Shown here: piece after piece, positions 9,682-19,562 of the stretch | Layout: every line of letters starts with the position of its first letter | Numbering within the stretch: position 1 is the first letter of the stretch | Assembly (NCBI RefSeq): GCF_000219915.2 | Contig: NC_017964.1 | Coordinates: forward strand, 1,488,001-1,552,000 | DNA from: Advenella kashmirensis WT001 | Lineage (GTDB): Bacteria; Pseudomonadota; Gammaproteobacteria; Burkholderiales; Burkholderiaceae_B | Length of the DNA stretch: 64,000 nt | Reading direction: 5' to 3' | Translations under genes and position numbers: made by a program | The notes under the pieces: generated by a model | Seen by the model: the letters and a program-made list of their open reading frames with translations, nothing else | What the model was told of the DNA's origin: nothing | The model's database searches: none

Positions 9682-10436
9682 CAGGCCCGTCGGTTGACAT
9701 GCGCCAGGTCAGGCTCACGCTTGGGCAGACGCGGATTTTGCATGACATCAATCTTCATGTGCCGGCTGGCAGTATTCATGCACTGATCGGCCCGAACGGC
9801 GCGGGTAAAAGCTCGCTTATCAAAACCCTGATGGGGCAGATGCCGCATCAGGGGGCATTGACGCTGACCTGGCCTGCGCAGCCGGGCGTAATCGGATATG
9901 TGCCACAGGCACTCGAATTTGATCGGACCCTGCCCATGACGGTCAATGATTTCATGGGTGTCATGACACAGCGCCGGCCCGCGTTTTTCGGATTGTCCTC
10001 ACGCAATACCCAAGCCATTGATGATGCCCTGACGCGCGTTGGCATGCACCACAAGCGCAGGCGGCGCATGGGCGCACTCTCGGGCGGCGAACGCCAGCGC
10101 ATCATGCTGGCGCAGGCGCTTATTCCGGCCCCCGCGCTGCTTGTGCTCGATGAACCCATGGCGGCATTGGACGAAGCCGGTGTTGCCGTATTTGAAGATC
10201 TGCTTGGCTACTGGCGTAACAGCGGCGTTACCGTGCTGTGGGTGGAACATGATCTTGACGCTGTCAGGCGTCTGGCTGATCGGGTCACCGGTCTGAACCA
10301 CCGGATTGTATTTGAAGGCGAGCCGGCAAAGGTCCTGTCGACCGAGCAGTTGCTGGCCCTGTTTTCTGCTCATCCGCGCATAAACGCTCATGATGTGGCG
10401 ACCGTGTTGCCTGCGCAAACCCGGGTGGCAGCATGA
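9678..10436 (+). CDS. Metal ABC transporter ATP-binding protein
   Basis: This is the 252-residue ATPase of the importer. Walker A (GPNGAGKSS) lies near residues 37-45, the signature LSGGERQR near 135-142, and Walker B with catalytic Glu (LLVLDEPMAALD) near 154-165. A switch histidine is seen in WVEHDL. The start is GTG 9678, overlapping the binding-protein stop by four bases. The end overlaps the permease ATG at 10433 in the same way, so the three genes are tightly coupled. It is of the ZnuC/SitB/TroB type. The frame is intact throughout. Confidence 0.9.
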   Translation: MTGPSVDMRQVRLTLGQTRILHDINLHVPAGSIHALIGPNGAGKSSLIKTLMGQMPHQGALTLTWPAQPGVIGYVPQALEFDRTLPMTVNDFMGVMTQRRPAFFGLSSRNTQAIDDALTRVGMHHKRRRRMGALSGGERQRIMLAQALIPAPALLVLDEPMAALDEAGVAVFEDLLGYWRNSGVTVLWVEHDLDAVRRLADRVTGLNHRIVFEGEPAKVLSTEQLLALFSAHPRINAHDVATVLPAQTRVAA

Positions 10437-11331
10437 TCTTTGATACGATTCGTACGTTGCTGCAGCAATGGGCCAGGATGGGGCGCTTCCGCAAATGTTT
10501 ACGTATGGCTTTGTGGTCAATGCCTTTATGGCCGGCCTGATCATCGGGCCGCTGCTGGGCGGACTGGGCACACTTGTTGTGGTCAAGCGATTTGCCTTTT
10601 TCTCCGAAGCGGTGGGGCATGCTGCCATGACTGGTGTGGCCATCGGCATTCTTGTTGGTGAGCCCTACACCGGTCCCTATGGCAGTTTATTCGGGTTCTG
10701 TCTGTTATTCGGCATTTTGCTCAATTATCTGCGCAACCGTACCGGTCTGGCCTCCGATACGTTAATCGGTGTTTTTCTATCAATTTCATTGGCATTGGGT
10801 GGCAGTTTGCTGCTGTTGCTGTCAGGTAAGATCAATATTCATATTCTGGAAAATGTCCTGTTTGGTTCGGTACTGACAGTCACCTCGCAGGACCTGCTGG
10901 TGCTCAGTGTTATCGGATTGCTGACTGCGTGCCTGGCGCTGTTCAACTACAACCATCTGATCCTGTCCAGCTTCAATGTGCAGCTGGCTGCAGTACGCAA
11001 GGTACGCACAACACTGATGGACTATCTGTTTGTCGTGCTGGTCACGCTTGTAACTGTTGCGGCAGTCAAGGTCATTGGTGCAATTCTGGTTGGCGCATTG
11101 CTGGTGATCCCGGCGGCCACAGCAAGAATTCTGGCGCAATCGATGCGCGGTTTTTTTTGGCTGTCTATTGCGATTGCGATTGTCAGTACCCTGGCAGGCA
11201 TTCTTCTACCGATTCAGTTCGCTTTGCCGGTACCTTCGGGCGCAGCCATCATTTTGGTTGCCGGTAGCGTCTTTATTCTCTCGGCACTGGCCAGGGGATT
11301 TATCCCTGCATTGAAAGGAACAACGGAATGA
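10433..11331 (+). CDS. Metal ABC transporter permease, ZnuB/TroC family (frame break near start)
   Basis: This is a polytopic membrane protein of the ABC-3 family with about eight hydrophobic helices (for example FVVNAFMAGLIIGPLLGGLG, VIGAILVGALLVIPAATARI). The continuous frame starts at ATG 10468. An ATG at 10433 overlaps the ATPase stop and reads MIFDTIRTLLQQWA, the usual start of this family. Restoring one C in GGGCCAGGATG at about 10471 joins it to QDGALPQMFTYGF, so I place the start at 10433. The end overlaps the next gene by four bases. It forms the membrane channel of the importer. Confidence 0.85.
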
Positions 11332-12371
11332 GGCCGATTGCTGTCACACCCCCTTATTTTTCCCCGCTACGACTGGCACTGCTGACACTAAGCATGGCAA
11401 CGGCGCTGGTCAATCCATCGCTGGCCCAGGATAATGTTCCGGCACGCAGTCGCAGCGCTGCAGACATTACGGTTCAACGCAGTGTGGTTTCTGGTGCAGT
11501 CCCAGGCGCTGCAGCGGCCGCAGCGCCTGCCGGTTCGTCTGCGCAGAAGCAGCAGGCAACGACTGTTGTGGCAGCGCATCCGGTTGCATATGGTTTGCTC
11601 GAGGCTCTGGCGCAAGGTAGCGGTATCGTCCCGTCTCGTGCGACGCCCGCCAATTTGCCTGCATCCCGCCATTACTCTTATTTGTCAGGTAGAGGCGCGA
11701 AATCTTTCGATCGCATCGTGCGAAATGCAGACGCGGTGGTCCATCTGCGTTCTATCTGGCCAGATGATCCGCTTTATCCGCTGGCACGAAAACATAATAT
11801 CCGGATCATTGAAATAGATGCAGCCAATCCGGTGGACCATGGCTTGCCAGGCATTGCCGCCACAGCAGACACCAATACCGCAGCTGACTATCCCTGGCTC
11901 AATCCGGTGAATATGGGGCGAATGGCCGACATTATTGCATCTGACATGCAGCGGCTTGAACCCGGCGCCAAAGACAAAGTCGTGGCGAATCTGGCGACAT
12001 TGCGCCAGCGTCTGATTGCCTTGAACGCCAAGGTGGAGTCCGCACTGCTGGATGCGCGCAGTCTGTCTGTCGTGGTGTTGTCGCCGCGATTGCAGTCGCT
12101 GGCAGGCGCATTCAATCTTGATGTGGTGCCGGCAGATGCGCAGGCTGACTGGAACGCACAGGCGCTGGCCGCACTGGGCAAAGTCCTCAAGGACAATGAC
12201 GTGCAGGCAGTTCTCCTGCATGAAGCAGCAAGCCCCGATCTTGCTGCGGCAATTACCAAGGCGGGCGCAGAACCGGTGGTTGTGGAAACCGAGGGCAACG
12301 ATCCAGTGGCTGTGCTCGAGGTAGCCGGTCAGCGCCTGGTGCAGGCGCTGCTTGCCGGTAGCCCGGGTTAA
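11328..12371 (+). CDS. Second ZnuA-like binding protein, metal ligands mostly absent
   Basis: This 347-residue exported protein has a signal peptide ending NPSLAQ and a long Ala/Pro/Ser-rich linker (residues about 25-75), then a TroA-like fold (ATTVVAAHPVAYGLLEALAQ ... NPVNMGRMADIIASDMQRL ... VQAVLLHEAASPDLAAAITK). The histidines that bind metal in the first binding protein are largely replaced: NPVNMGR stands where NPHxxLS is expected. It may bind a chelate, act as a chaperone, or contact the permease without carrying metal. It is coupled by overlap to the permease gene. Membership in the operon is certain; ligand is unknown. Confidence 0.7.
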   Translation: MRPIAVTPPYFSPLRLALLTLSMATALVNPSLAQDNVPARSRSAADITVQRSVVSGAVPGAAAAAAPAGSSAQKQQATTVVAAHPVAYGLLEALAQGSGIVPSRATPANLPASRHYSYLSGRGAKSFDRIVRNADAVVHLRSIWPDDPLYPLARKHNIRIIEIDAANPVDHGLPGIAATADTNTAADYPWLNPVNMGRMADIIASDMQRLEPGAKDKVVANLATLRQRLIALNAKVESALLDARSLSVVVLSPRLQSLAGAFNLDVVPADAQADWNAQALAALGKVLKDNDVQAVLLHEAASPDLAAAITKAGAEPVVVETEGNDPVAVLEVAGQRLVQALLAGSPG

Positions 12372-12436
12372 TGCAGGGCAGGGTGGAGTATGTTGATGAC
12401 ATCTGAATTGTTGATTGTTGGCGGGGTTAGATAAGC

Positions 12437-13677
12437 ATGGTCAAGAAAAAATCCAAAGCCAAGCTCTGGTTCCTTATTCACAGCTGGCTGGCATTGCCGA
12501 TCTGGGGCTTTATCTTTTTCGTTTGCCTGACCGGCAGTATCGCGACGGTCAGCCAGGAAATCGAATGGCTGGCCAGCCCGATGGTGCGGGCTAATCCGCC
12601 TGCCGGCAACCCCCAAATGCTCACCTATGATGAGGTGCTGGCGCGTGTTGAAAAGGCCCATCCGGCTCGGTAGTCAACTCCATACGCCGACCGGTCAAGT
12701 CGCAGTTTGCCCTGACGGTCAATACCACTTATCAGGATGGCAAGTCCGGCAGGCTGTACGTCAATCCTTACACAGGCGAGATACAGGGCCAAATTTCCGG
12801 CTTTGATTTCAGGCAGTTTATACGAGCCTTGCACGGCTGGCTGCTGGTGCCGTTTACCAACGGTTTTGCCTGGGGCTGGTATGCTGTCTCGCTGCTGGGC
12901 ATTCCCATGCTTATTTCCCTGATTACCGGCCTGGTGGTATATAAGCGATTCTGGCGCGGCTACTTCAAGCCCCGCCTGCGCATCGGCCAGGGCGGGCGCA
13001 TCTTCTGGGGAGATTTTCACAGACTGGCAGGTATCTGGTCTGTGCCTTTCATTGCCATTATCAGTGTGACCGCCACCTGGTTCCTGATCGAAGCCGTTTT
13101 GTTCGACAATAGTATTTCCATTTCAACGGCGCCGCCGCCTGCTATGGTGCAACGCCAGGATGTACCTACGCGCACGGACGGATCGGGCAAAAGTCTGCTG
13201 CTGTCGCCTGATCAGGCCGTGGCAAAGGCAAAAGGCCATTTTCCCGACATGCAGGCCGAATCCATTTTTCTGCCTGCAAATGCCTACAGCCACTATACGG
13301 TGACAGGGCGCAGCAGTTACCCACTCATTCTTGAGCGAGCATCAGTCAACCCATATACCGGCGATGTAGATTCCTCACGTACCGTCTCGGATTATTCCGG
13401 CCTGGAACTGGTGACCGAGTCCATGCGCCCGCTACACACCGGGGATTTTGCCGGACTGTGGCTCAAACTGGTGTACTTCTTGTTTGGTCTTTTGCTGACC
13501 ATGATGGTTCTGTCAGGGATGCTGATCTGGACCAAGCGAACGGCAAAGGAAACGGCCGGCATGTTTCGTGAACGTCGCCAGTCTCGTCGCCAAAATACGT
13601 TGGTGAGCCAGGGGGGGCATCAGTCGCCAGCAGCAGCGGGCGCACGCTTTATGAAAACAGAAAAGGGCGCATCATGA
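12437..13677 (+). CDS. PepSY-associated transmembrane protein (frameshifted)
   Basis: This is an inner-membrane protein of the PepSY_TM family, a group often found beside TonB receptors for siderophores and in some cases serving as ferric-siderophore reductases. Helices are at the N-terminus (LALPIWGFIFFVCLTGSIAT), in the middle (AVSLLGIPMLISLITGLVVY; SVPFIAIISVTATWFLIEAV) and at the end (LVYFLFGLLLTMMVLSGMLI). PepSY-type segments lie between (VNPYTGEIQG; VNPYTGDVDS). The frame breaks near 12664: restoring one G in CCGGCTCGG gives GSVVNSIRRP and continues to 13677. Histidines in IHSWLALP and FHRLAGIW could bind haem. It overlaps the next gene by four bases. Confidence 0.75.
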
Positions 13678-14213
13678 ATAGTCAGGCTCAGGCAATCGGC
13701 TCCGGGTCACGGTCGGGTTTTAAGGTGTGGTGGTATCGCTGGCGTTTTCACCTGAGCGTTCTGGCCATTCTGATCCCGCTGTGTTTCGTGCCGCGCTACA
13801 TAAAAGACCAGGCATTGTTCTCGGGCGATCTGGGGCTGGGCGTGCACGATCTGGGCACCAAGAAAGTGGGTCCGTGGGAAGTACATATGGCCGAGTTCGA
13901 TGCCCTGCCGCCACGACGGGACGGTACTGCGGGTTTTGTAAAAACTTTTTCCGTATCACTGTGCGAGTCGTGCCGCAGTGCCGTTCGCGCAGTTTACCTG
14001 CGGGTGGGCAAGCCGCGCAGCCTGCGCACGGCGGGTGCCATTGGTTTCGGTAGTGTTTACAACATGCAGATTGGTGTATTGATTCCCAAGGATACTGCAC
14101 CGGACGCGCAACTATGGCTTACCGCCGAAGGCTGGGACGGATCATGGCATTCCACCTCATTCCCGCTGGCCGAGGCCTCGCCCGTCACAATGAAATGGCT
14201 GGGCAATCGCTGA
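13674..14213 (+). CDS. Membrane-anchored unknown protein of the metal import operon
   Basis: This 179-residue protein has an N-terminal cytoplasmic stretch, one transmembrane helix (FHLSVLAILIPLCFVPRYI) and a periplasmic domain with a CESC motif (VSLCESCRSAVRAVYLRVG). It is coupled to the PepSY gene (ATGA overlap) and precedes the TonB receptor. I do not recognise a named family. The CxxC pair could bind metal or form a disulfide. Context suggests a helper in metal or siderophore handling at the periplasmic face; this is inference. Confidence 0.6.
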   Translation: MNSQAQAIGSGSRSGFKVWWYRWRFHLSVLAILIPLCFVPRYIKDQALFSGDLGLGVHDLGTKKVGPWEVHMAEFDALPPRRDGTAGFVKTFSVSLCESCRSAVRAVYLRVGKPRSLRTAGAIGFGSVYNMQIGVLIPKDTAPDAQLWLTAEGWDGSWHSTSFPLAEASPVTMKWLGNR

Positions 14214-14315
14214 AGCTGAACGCTATAACCTACGATAAATACCGAGCCTGCCTGTCGTTGATAAATGGATAAAGACAGGCCAGTGCAGATTCAATTATTG
14301 GACATACGCCGGACT

Positions 14316-16497
14316 ATGAAAACAACTTCACGCCACTCCCCGCTATTGATGATGCGCGCCTTGTCGTTGGCGCTCCTTGCGTCTACGACTACGTTGCATG
14401 CGCAGACCGTATCGGCGCCAGCCGCCACCGAAGCAACCCGGCTTGAGGCGATCAACGCGACCGACGAGAACGTATCGGTATCGGTGCCTACGCCCGCCAC
14501 CTATGCCGGCGGCCAGGTCGCCACGGGTGGTCAGGCGGGTATTCTCGGCAATGCAGACAATATGAGTTCGCCGTATATTATCAACAGCTATACGTCAAAA
14601 TTGATTGAAGATCAGCAGGCTCGTACGTTGGGAGAGGCAATCAAGAATGATCCTACCGTGCAGGTTGGCAACGGTTATGGCAATTTTGCCGAAACCTTTG
14701 TGATACGAGGCTTTCCGCTAAATAATGACGATCTTGCCTTCAACGGACTCTATGGCATTCTGCCGCGTCAGGTACTGCCAACAGAAATGATCGAGCGTGT
14801 GGAAATCTTCAAGGGTGCAAGTGCTTTTCTTAACGGTGCGGCTCCGGGCGGTAGCGGCTTGGGTGGTTTGATCAACATCCAGCCCAAGCGCGGCACCGAT
14901 GAGCCGCTGACCCGGTTGAACGCCGACTATACGGGACGGGGGCAAGTAGCGCCGGTGTAGATATTGGCCGTCGCTGGGGTGATGCCGGCCAGTTCGGCAT
15001 TCGGGTAAATGCCGCCCATCGCGATGGGCAGATGTCCGCCAAAGACGCCGATTCAAGGATGTCTGTACTCACGCTTGGACTCGATTATCGTGGTGAGCGG
15101 TTGCGTGCATCGCTGGATGTGGGCTATCAAAACGTTCGCTTTGATCAGGCGCGGCCTACCATCACGCTGACAGGCGACGGCGTACCCGATGCGCCGTCCA
15201 ACAGCATCAATTATGCCCAGCGTTGGGCGTGGTCAAAACTGCAGAGTACCTACGCCGTCGCCCGGGTCGAATACGATTTAACCGAAAACTGGATGACCTA
15301 TGCTGCGATCGGCACCAGTCGCGACAAGGAAGACGGGCTGTATGCAGGGGCCAAGGTCAATGGCGCCGGCATCGGTGCGCATAGTCCGTTGCGCACGCCG
15401 TATGAGCGCGACACCGTGACAGGCGAGATCGGCTTGCGGGGACGTTTCGTGACCGGCTCTGTAGGGCATCAGGTCAATCTTGGCATATCGGCCTTGCGTT
15501 CAAGCAATCACAGCGCCTATCAATTTTTTGCCAGCCAGAATCGGGATATATTCAATCCGATAGATTCTCCGTATCCCGACCGGATCACCTTATCGGGCGG
15601 CGATATTGATAGTCCCGGCAAAGTGGATCGTTCCATCCTGCGCAGTATTGCCGTGTCCGATACACTATCGTTTCTGGACGAACGTATCCTGCTGACACTG
15701 GGCCTGCGCCATCAGAACCTGCGCTATACCGCCTATGATTACACGGGGCAGCTTCATCAGACTACGACAAATCGATTATTACGCCATTTGTTGGTATTGT
15801 CTTCAAGCCATTGCAAAACGTATCACTCTATGCCAATTATATCGAAGGCCTGACGCGTGGCGAGACGGCGCCGCTGACAGCAAACAACCGTAATGAGGTC
15901 TTCAAGCCGGCGCGTACCAAGCAGATAGAGGCCGGCATCAAAGTGGATATGGGTGATTATGGCGCCAGCCTGGCAGCGTTTCAGCTTGAAAAACCCGAGT
16001 TCTATCTGGACAGCCAGACCAATGTTTTTGCTGCGGCTGGTGAACAACGCAACCGGGGTATCGAGCTCAGTGTTTACGGCCAGCCCGCTGAAGGGATCAG
16101 GCTCATCGGTGGCATTACATTCATGAATGCCCGCCTGCAGAAAACCCAGGATGGCCTCAATGATGGCAATCATGCGCCGGGCGTGCCCCGAGTGCAGGCC
16201 ACAATGGGCGCCGAGTGGGATCCTGCCTTCGCACCTGGCCTGACACTGCAGGGTTATGTAACCCGTCGCAGCAAGCAATATGTCAACAAGGATAATGAGG
16301 GCACCATTGCGGCATGGACACGTGTGGATCTGGGCGCACGATACACGACAAAACTGGCTGGAAAAGACACGACCTTCCGTTTCGGCATTGATAACGTGTT
16401 CAACAAACGTTACTGGGCAACGGTCGCACCGCAGTTTGGTCAGCTCACGGCAGGCAATGGCCGAACTGTTAAAGCGTCTGTATCGTTGTCCTTCTAG
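14316..16497 (+). CDS. TonB-dependent siderophore receptor (two frame breaks)
   Basis: This is an outer-membrane ferric-chelate receptor. A signal peptide ends TTLHAQ. The plug domain is evident (TLGEAIKNDPTVQVGNGYGN, FVIRGFPLNNDD, EMIERVEIFKGASAFLNG, GGLINIQPKR). The barrel follows and ends in VKASVSLSF with the terminal Phe needed for assembly. Frames change near 14940 (GASSAGVDIGRRWGD) and near 15760 (SDYDKSIITPFVGIVFKPLQ); each is fixed by adding one base. I chose ATG 14316 because it begins the signal peptide; ATG 14265 is an in-frame alternative. No STN signalling domain is seen. It closes the Fur-led operon and could take up the alc-type siderophore encoded 10 kb away or another chelate. 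Confidence 0.85.
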
Positions 16498-16540
16498 CCT
16501 CGCCTATTGTTGGGTGAGTCACGTGTCGAGGGCATCTGAT

Positions 16541-17050
16541 TCAGACGAGGCGTTTGCCGGCGAAGCGGACCATGAGCAGTTCGTCGCTGTAGCCTGTTTC
16601 GTCCTTGAGTGATCTGGGCTCTTTGCCGTAGATTTCAAAGCCAGTCTGCTGGTAGAGCATCAGTGCCGGGGTGTTTTCCGCCGTCACGGACAGGGTAACC
16701 TGTTCGTAATGCTGGTCGGCGTACGCCAGAAGGCACCTCAGCAAGGCCCGTGCAATGCCCAGGCCTCGGGCCTGTTCGGCAACGAAGACGCCCCAGATGT
16801 AACCTTTATGTTGCTCGCGAACGCCAAGCCAGGGCGCCAGCCCGGCAGTGCCTGCGATGGCGCCGTCTTTGCGCGCCGCCCACACCTTGCTGGCGCCCAG
16901 ACGGTCCTGAAAAAAGGCCAGTGGTTGCACTGATTCAGCAGCATGACTGGAGCCAAAGGCTTGCGGCGCGCTTTGCAATGCAGCCAGGCGAAACTGGCGA
17001 AAGGCAGCGGCATCGTCGGCATCGAGGATTGCTATTTCAAATGAATCCAT
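16541..17050 (-). CDS. GNAT family N-acetyltransferase
   Basis: This is a predicted acetyl-CoA-dependent acetyltransferase of about 169 residues. The acetyl-CoA loop is seen as EQARGLGIARALL, followed by the typical LSVTAENTPALMLYQQTGF and the closing strand GYSDELLMVRF. ATG 17050 begins MDSFEIAILDADD; ATG 17089 is an upstream in-frame alternative without a better ribosome site. It stands alone, convergent with the TonB receptor, and its substrate cannot be predicted. Confidence 0.8.
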   Translation of the reverse strand: MDSFEIAILDADDAAAFRQFRLAALQSAPQAFGSSHAAESVQPLAFFQDRLGASKVWAARKDGAIAGTAGLAPWLGVREQHKGYIWGVFVAEQARGLGIARALLRCLLAYADQHYEQVTLSVTAENTPALMLYQQTGFEIYGKEPRSLKDETGYSDELLMVRFAGKRLV

Positions 17051-17344
17051 ATTCCATTTGTGAAGGTAAAAACGTCCTTCGCCGATCATACTGCAAATGT
17101 GGTTGGGACGTATGTGATCGGTGTTCGCATCCTTAGGGCGGAAGGTCGTGGCGGACCTGTGCAGGCGGTCGGCAATCGCATCATGAGACCATCTCTTTTC
17201 CCTGGCTCGGGCAAATGCAATAATGTGGCTGACCTAACTTTCGGCAGGACCGGTGCCGCCCATATTGCCGGGCGACCGGAACAATCTATACCACAGTGGC
17301 CATGGCCGTCAGCTGCCGGCCGGTGGTCAGTGTTTGTGCTGCTG

Positions 17345-18283
17345 TCAGATCGTATTCAGGGGAATCTTCAGGTAGCGAACGCCATTGTGTTCGGGCTCAG
17401 GCAACTTGCCGCCACGTACATTCACCTGTATGGACGGCAAGAGCAGTTTTGGCGTGGACAGGGTCGCGTCGCGCCGGGTACGCATTGCCACAAATTCGGA
17501 TTCGGATATGCCTTCATGGACATGGATGTTTTGCTTGCGTTCTGCTTCAATAGTGGTTTCCCACGCAAACACCTCGCGGCCCGGCGCCTTGTAGTCATGG
17601 CACATGAATACCCGCGCCTGACCTGGCAGGCGAAGCAGGCGTTGAATCGAGCGATACAGGATACGGGCATCGCCACCGGGAAAATCACAGCGGGCAGTTC
17701 CGTAATCGGGCATGAACAAGGTATCGCCTGCGAACACGCAATCGCCGATGACATAGGCCAGGCAGGCTGGCGTATGGCCGGGAACGTGCAGTACCGTGGC
17801 AGGCAGACTGCCAATCTGGAAAGTCTCACCGTCTTCGAACAGGTGGTCAAAGTCATCGGCGTTGCCGCGTTGCGCACCTTGGGTGTTGTAGGTGTCCGCA
17901 AAAGTAGTCTGGACCTGGCTAATATGCTTGCCTATGGCCAGTTGCCCACCCAGTTGTGCCGCCAGAATCGGCGCGGCCGACAGATGATCGGCATGTGCGT
18001 GCGTTTCCAGTAGCCATTGCACTTGCAATTGATGCGAGCGAACGTAATCAATGATCGGCTGCACCGATGCGGTCGAGGTTCTGCCAGAGGGCGCGTCGTA
18101 ATCCAGTACGCTGTCGATGACAGCGCAACGCGAATCATTGGGTGCATGCACAACATAGCTGATCGTGTTGGTCGCTTCGTCAAAAAAGCTTTCAACAGCC
18201 GGAATGCGCGTGGGATGGTCAAGGGTGTCGGCTATTTGCTGCGATGCCTTGTGGCACGCCGGATCATGAAAATGGTCTGACAT
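17345..18283 (-). CDS. MBL-fold hydrolase, persulfide dioxygenase/Blh-like
   Basis: This is a metallo-beta-lactamase-fold protein of 312 residues. Metal ligands are THAHADH (94-100), GH at 169-170, and D in AGDTLF (about 185-190), with YGTARCDF and CHDY later. This set matches ETHE1-like persulfide dioxygenases and the Blh proteins under BigR control, which oxidise glutathione persulfide to sulfite. ATG 18283 follows GGAG at about 7 bases. A perfect inverted repeat lies about 40 bases upstream. The role fits a sulfur-oxidising organism with a sox cluster, but glyoxalase-II-like activity cannot be excluded. Confidence 0.8.
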   Translation of the reverse strand: MSDHFHDPACHKASQQIADTLDHPTRIPAVESFFDEATNTISYVVHAPNDSRCAVIDSVLDYDAPSGRTSTASVQPIIDYVRSHQLQVQWLLETHAHADHLSAAPILAAQLGGQLAIGKHISQVQTTFADTYNTQGAQRGNADDFDHLFEDGETFQIGSLPATVLHVPGHTPACLAYVIGDCVFAGDTLFMPDYGTARCDFPGGDARILYRSIQRLLRLPGQARVFMCHDYKAPGREVFAWETTIEAERKQNIHVHEGISESEFVAMRTRRDATLSTPKLLLPSIQVNVRGGKLPEPEHNGVRYLKIPLNTI

Positions 18284-18639
18284 AGCGGGCTCCGGAGGTA
18301 CAGGATGAAAAGGACATTTAATTACTAAAAGTAATAAATATATATTCAAATATCATAACAAAATTCGGGATGAACGTCATGCATTGTCAATGACGGCGTG
18401 ACTGCAAGAAAATGAGTGGGGCAAAACAAGCCGGCAGGCAAGGCATGCCCATGTGGAATGGCCGGTTATGCGTCCCGCCCAACAGCGGCCGAAATCGTTT
18501 GTCCATCAATCCGGCCGCAGGTGCACAAGAAGCGCGATTTGAGGTCGGCTTGCTGTTTTGCCGCCTGCAGGCGCTTTACGCATGAGGCCTAGTGAGCTCA
18601 CGCCGATGATGCCTGGTGGCCATGGAGACCCGGCGGTCT
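18284..18639. other. Intergenic region upstream of the MBL gene
   Basis: The right part of this 356-base gap is AT-rich promoter sequence for the MBL gene, with the inverted repeat at 18321-18335. From about 18360 to 18640 I see no convincing gene; short open frames here read as shadows. It separates the MBL gene from the end of the PAP2 gene on the same strand. Confidence 0.5.
18321..18335. promoter_or_regulatory. Inverted repeat, possible ArsR-type operator
   Basis: ATTACT-AAA-AGTAAT is a perfect 6-3-6 inverted repeat inside an AT-rich promoter about 40 bases before the MBL start. Persulfide dioxygenase genes are often controlled by ArsR-type sulfide sensors (BigR/SqrR), which bind AT-rich palindromes. 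The regulator is not in the immediate neighbourhood. Confidence 0.4.
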
Positions 18640-19464
18640 CTAGGGTGTACCGGCAGCGGGAGCGGCAGCCGCTGGCGGCGGGGTATTGCCCGTCGCTTGG
18701 CTGGACAGGGCGGGGGGCATATAGCGTTGCATGCTGATGTGCCTGCCATGCCAGACATGGATACTGCCTACTATCAAGAGAGTTGCCACAATCGGGATCA
18801 GAAACGCGCCGGCAGTTAAAGTATGTGTTTTGCCTGCGTGGTAACGTGCGCCAGCGATACATAGAATCAGCGTACTGACCAAAATGCCCCCAAGGACATC
18901 CGAAAACCAGTGTGCGCCAAGATAGACGCGTGAGATAGCGATCAGCAGTGCGAATCCCATTGCGCAGCATACGGTGAGGATTCGGGCGGCTCGTTTTTCG
19001 ATGCAGGGATAAATCAGAATGCATAGCAGACCATACAGCACGATATTGCTTGTTGTGTGGCCGCTGGGAAAGGAATAGGCACTCCAGCCGGAGTACATCA
19101 TGTCTCCTGGCCGTGCGCGGACGATTGCTGCCTTGATGCTGGTATTAAGAACGGCGGAGCTGATGATGGTGAGTACCCAGTAACCGGCCGTGCGCCACGA
19201 CTTGCGAACCAGCAGCCAGAGTGCGACCACGCTGGTGATGACGGTCACCATGAGCGTATCGCCCAGCTGCGTTACCGTAATCAGGATGTCGTCCAGCCAT
19301 TGTGCGCGCAACAGCTGCAGTTGCCGGTAAATGGCCTGGTCGACGGCGAACAGCCGACCATCAATGCGCACATTGATCAGAATCAATAGAAACAGAGTGC
19401 ACGCCAGTGCAGCAAGATAATAGGGCCAGTAAGCGCGGTTGCGGATCATTGTATATGGTGACAT
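18640..19464 (-). CDS. PAP2-family membrane phosphatase
   Basis: This is a membrane phosphatase of about 274 residues, of the type that dephosphorylates undecaprenyl pyrophosphate or other lipid phosphates. All three PAP2 motifs are present: K-x6-RP (K111 to P119), PSGH (133-136) and SRVYLGAHWFSD (178-189). Six hydrophobic helices surround them. The tail is Ala/Pro-rich. ATG 19464 (MSPYTMIRNR) is preferred; TTG 19491 is an upstream in-frame alternative. Neither has a strong ribosome site. The next genes encode a lysozyme inhibitor and a beta-lactamase, so a cell-wall role is plausible. Confidence 0.85.
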   Translation of the reverse strand: MSPYTMIRNRAYWPYYLAALACTLFLLILINVRIDGRLFAVDQAIYRQLQLLRAQWLDDILITVTQLGDTLMVTVITSVVALWLLVRKSWRTAGYWVLTIISSAVLNTSIKAAIVRARPGDMMYSGWSAYSFPSGHTTSNIVLYGLLCILIYPCIEKRAARILTVCCAMGFALLIAISRVYLGAHWFSDVLGGILVSTLILCIAGARYHAGKTHTLTAGAFLIPIVATLLIVGSIHVWHGRHISMQRYMPPALSSQATGNTPPPAAAAPAAGTP

Positions 19465-19562
19465 GCGATAGAACTTTGGGGTAAATGACAAACCGAGGCT
19501 TGTCCAGTGGAAGCGATTGAAGATAAAATCATACCTGTTTCAACCGCTTTACAGGGTGCAGT

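Noticed and set aside
17060..18013. 317-codon plus-strand open frame
   Set aside because: It lies antisense to the MBL-fold gene, which has all its metal motifs, and its own translation has no recognisable domain.
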